The position numbers and the translations under genes were made by a program. This document shows, piece after piece, positions 63,628 to 64,000 of a stretch of 64,000 nt of DNA. Each line of letters starts with the position of its first letter. The stretch's first letter is position 1. The stretch covers positions 62,001-126,000 of the forward strand of contig NZ_JAAGLV010000024.1 of NCBI RefSeq assembly GCF_010548305.1, written 5' to 3'. Below the pieces are notes generated by a model. The model was not told the origin of the DNA, did not search any database, and worked only from the letters and a program-made list of their open reading frames with translations. The stretch comes from Streptomyces sp. SID13031. GTDB lineage: Bacteria > Actinomycetota > Actinomycetes > Propionibacteriales > Kribbellaceae.

Positions 63628-64000
63628 CTATTCATGATGATCGTCCTCGGGATGGAAGGTCACCCGTCGGGCGACCACGTATTGGGCGAGCTCTAGCAGC
63701 GGGCGTTCCTCGGCATAGGCGCGGGCGCGCAGCATCAGCAGCGCCTCGTTGATGCCCACCGATGCCTGGACCGTGACGATGCCGGTGGCCTGATGGATCG
63801 CCCGGTGGCTGTCGGCTGCTTCGGCGAGTTGAGGATGCAACCCGCCGGGCGGCGCCTTGTGCTGCAGATCCAGCAGGATCGTCGTCGCGGCGGCCGCGTA
63901 GTCGAGTGCCTCGCCCAGTTGAAGATTGTCCAGCGGGCCAGGAGTGTCGCGGTACAGGTCGAGGACACCGAGCCGGATGGCGCCGATCTGGAGCGGGAAC
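63628..64000 (-). CDS. GAF-ANTAR domain protein, C-terminal part (runs off right edge)
   Basis: The window shows the last ~123 codons. The end of a GAF-like domain is visible (PLQIGAIRLGVLDLYRDTPG, then LQLGEALDYAAAATTIL), followed by an ANTAR domain (AIHQATGIVTVQASVGINEA, then LLMLRARAYAEERPLLEL) and an acidic tail. It is read in the same direction as the next GAF-ANTAR gene, 48 bp away, so the pair may be one operon. The N-terminus is beyond the edge. Confidence 0.85.
   Translation of the reverse strand, partial: FPLQIGAIRLGVLDLYRDTPGPLDNLQLGEALDYAAAATTILLDLQHKAPPGGLHPQLAEAADSHRAIHQATGIVTVQASVGINEALLMLRARAYAEERPLLELAQYVVARRVTFHPEDDHHE

Overview
The window is high-GC DNA with dense, often overlapping genes, GTG and TTG starts, and an actinobacterial gene set. 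It shows a complete mraZ-to-ftsW cell-wall cluster, a PASTA Ser/Thr kinase, HelD, GAF-ANTAR proteins, a LexA box of the TCGAAC-N4-GTTCGA type and many apparently leaderless genes. Gene content suggests Kribbella or a close relative in the Propionibacteriales. That placement is inference, because no rRNA or other marker lies in the window.

Layout. (1) 1-11965, minus strand: division/cell-wall cluster mraZ-rsmH-ftsL-ftsI-murE-murF-mraY-murD-ftsW-murG, with murG running off the left edge. Four GTGGNN boxes at exact 10-bp spacing overlap the mraZ promoter. (2) 12141-16774, plus: moxR-DUF58-transglutaminase operon. (3) 17.0-23.1 kb: patchy accessory segment with a DUF3040 protein, a methyltransferase, an aminoglycoside-phosphotransferase remnant, two secreted proteins, a Tdi1-like immunity domain, a HEPN/DUF6504 pair, a perfect LexA box and a frameshifted DM13 gene. 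(4) 23.1-29.8 kb: DUF4037, YbaK, DUF1905, a nucleotidyltransferase, a large secreted amidase, and a DUF4126 protein with a phytoene-desaturase-like oxidase. (5) 29.9-34.7 kb: HelD, SixA, MetF and a polyprenyl synthase. (6) 34.7-37.1 kb: HTH regulator, DUF4180, DUF2071 and a barnase-barstar pair whose toxin gene overlaps thiE. (7) 37.1-40.0 kb: thiamine genes thiE and thiO-thiS-thiG. (8) 40.1-43.2 kb: LysM-transglycosylase and PASTA kinase. (9) 43.3-51.1 kb: epoxide hydrolase, PepSY membrane protein, PatB-like lyase, two-component system and a SARP-like regulator fused to a LysR-type effector domain, with three gene remnants between them. (10) 51.1-60.6 kb: thioredoxin-like protein, two tandem epoxide hydrolases and two tandem very large LuxR ATPase regulators. 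(11) 60.8-64.0 kb: a WYL regulator facing ridA across a perfect 31-bp inverted repeat, an RpiB-like isomerase and two GAF-ANTAR proteins, the last cut by the right edge.

Themes. Peptidoglycan synthesis and remodelling dominate the left half (mur/fts genes, amidase, LysM enzyme, PASTA kinase). The right half is regulatory and catabolic. Decay marks (APH, TetR and S12-peptidase remnants and a frameshifted DM13 gene) cluster at strand switches. At least eleven genes have a TANNNT box 6-7 nt before the start codon and no evident Shine-Dalgarno sequence, so leaderless transcription seems common here. I saw no tRNA, rRNA, CRISPR array or intact mobile element.
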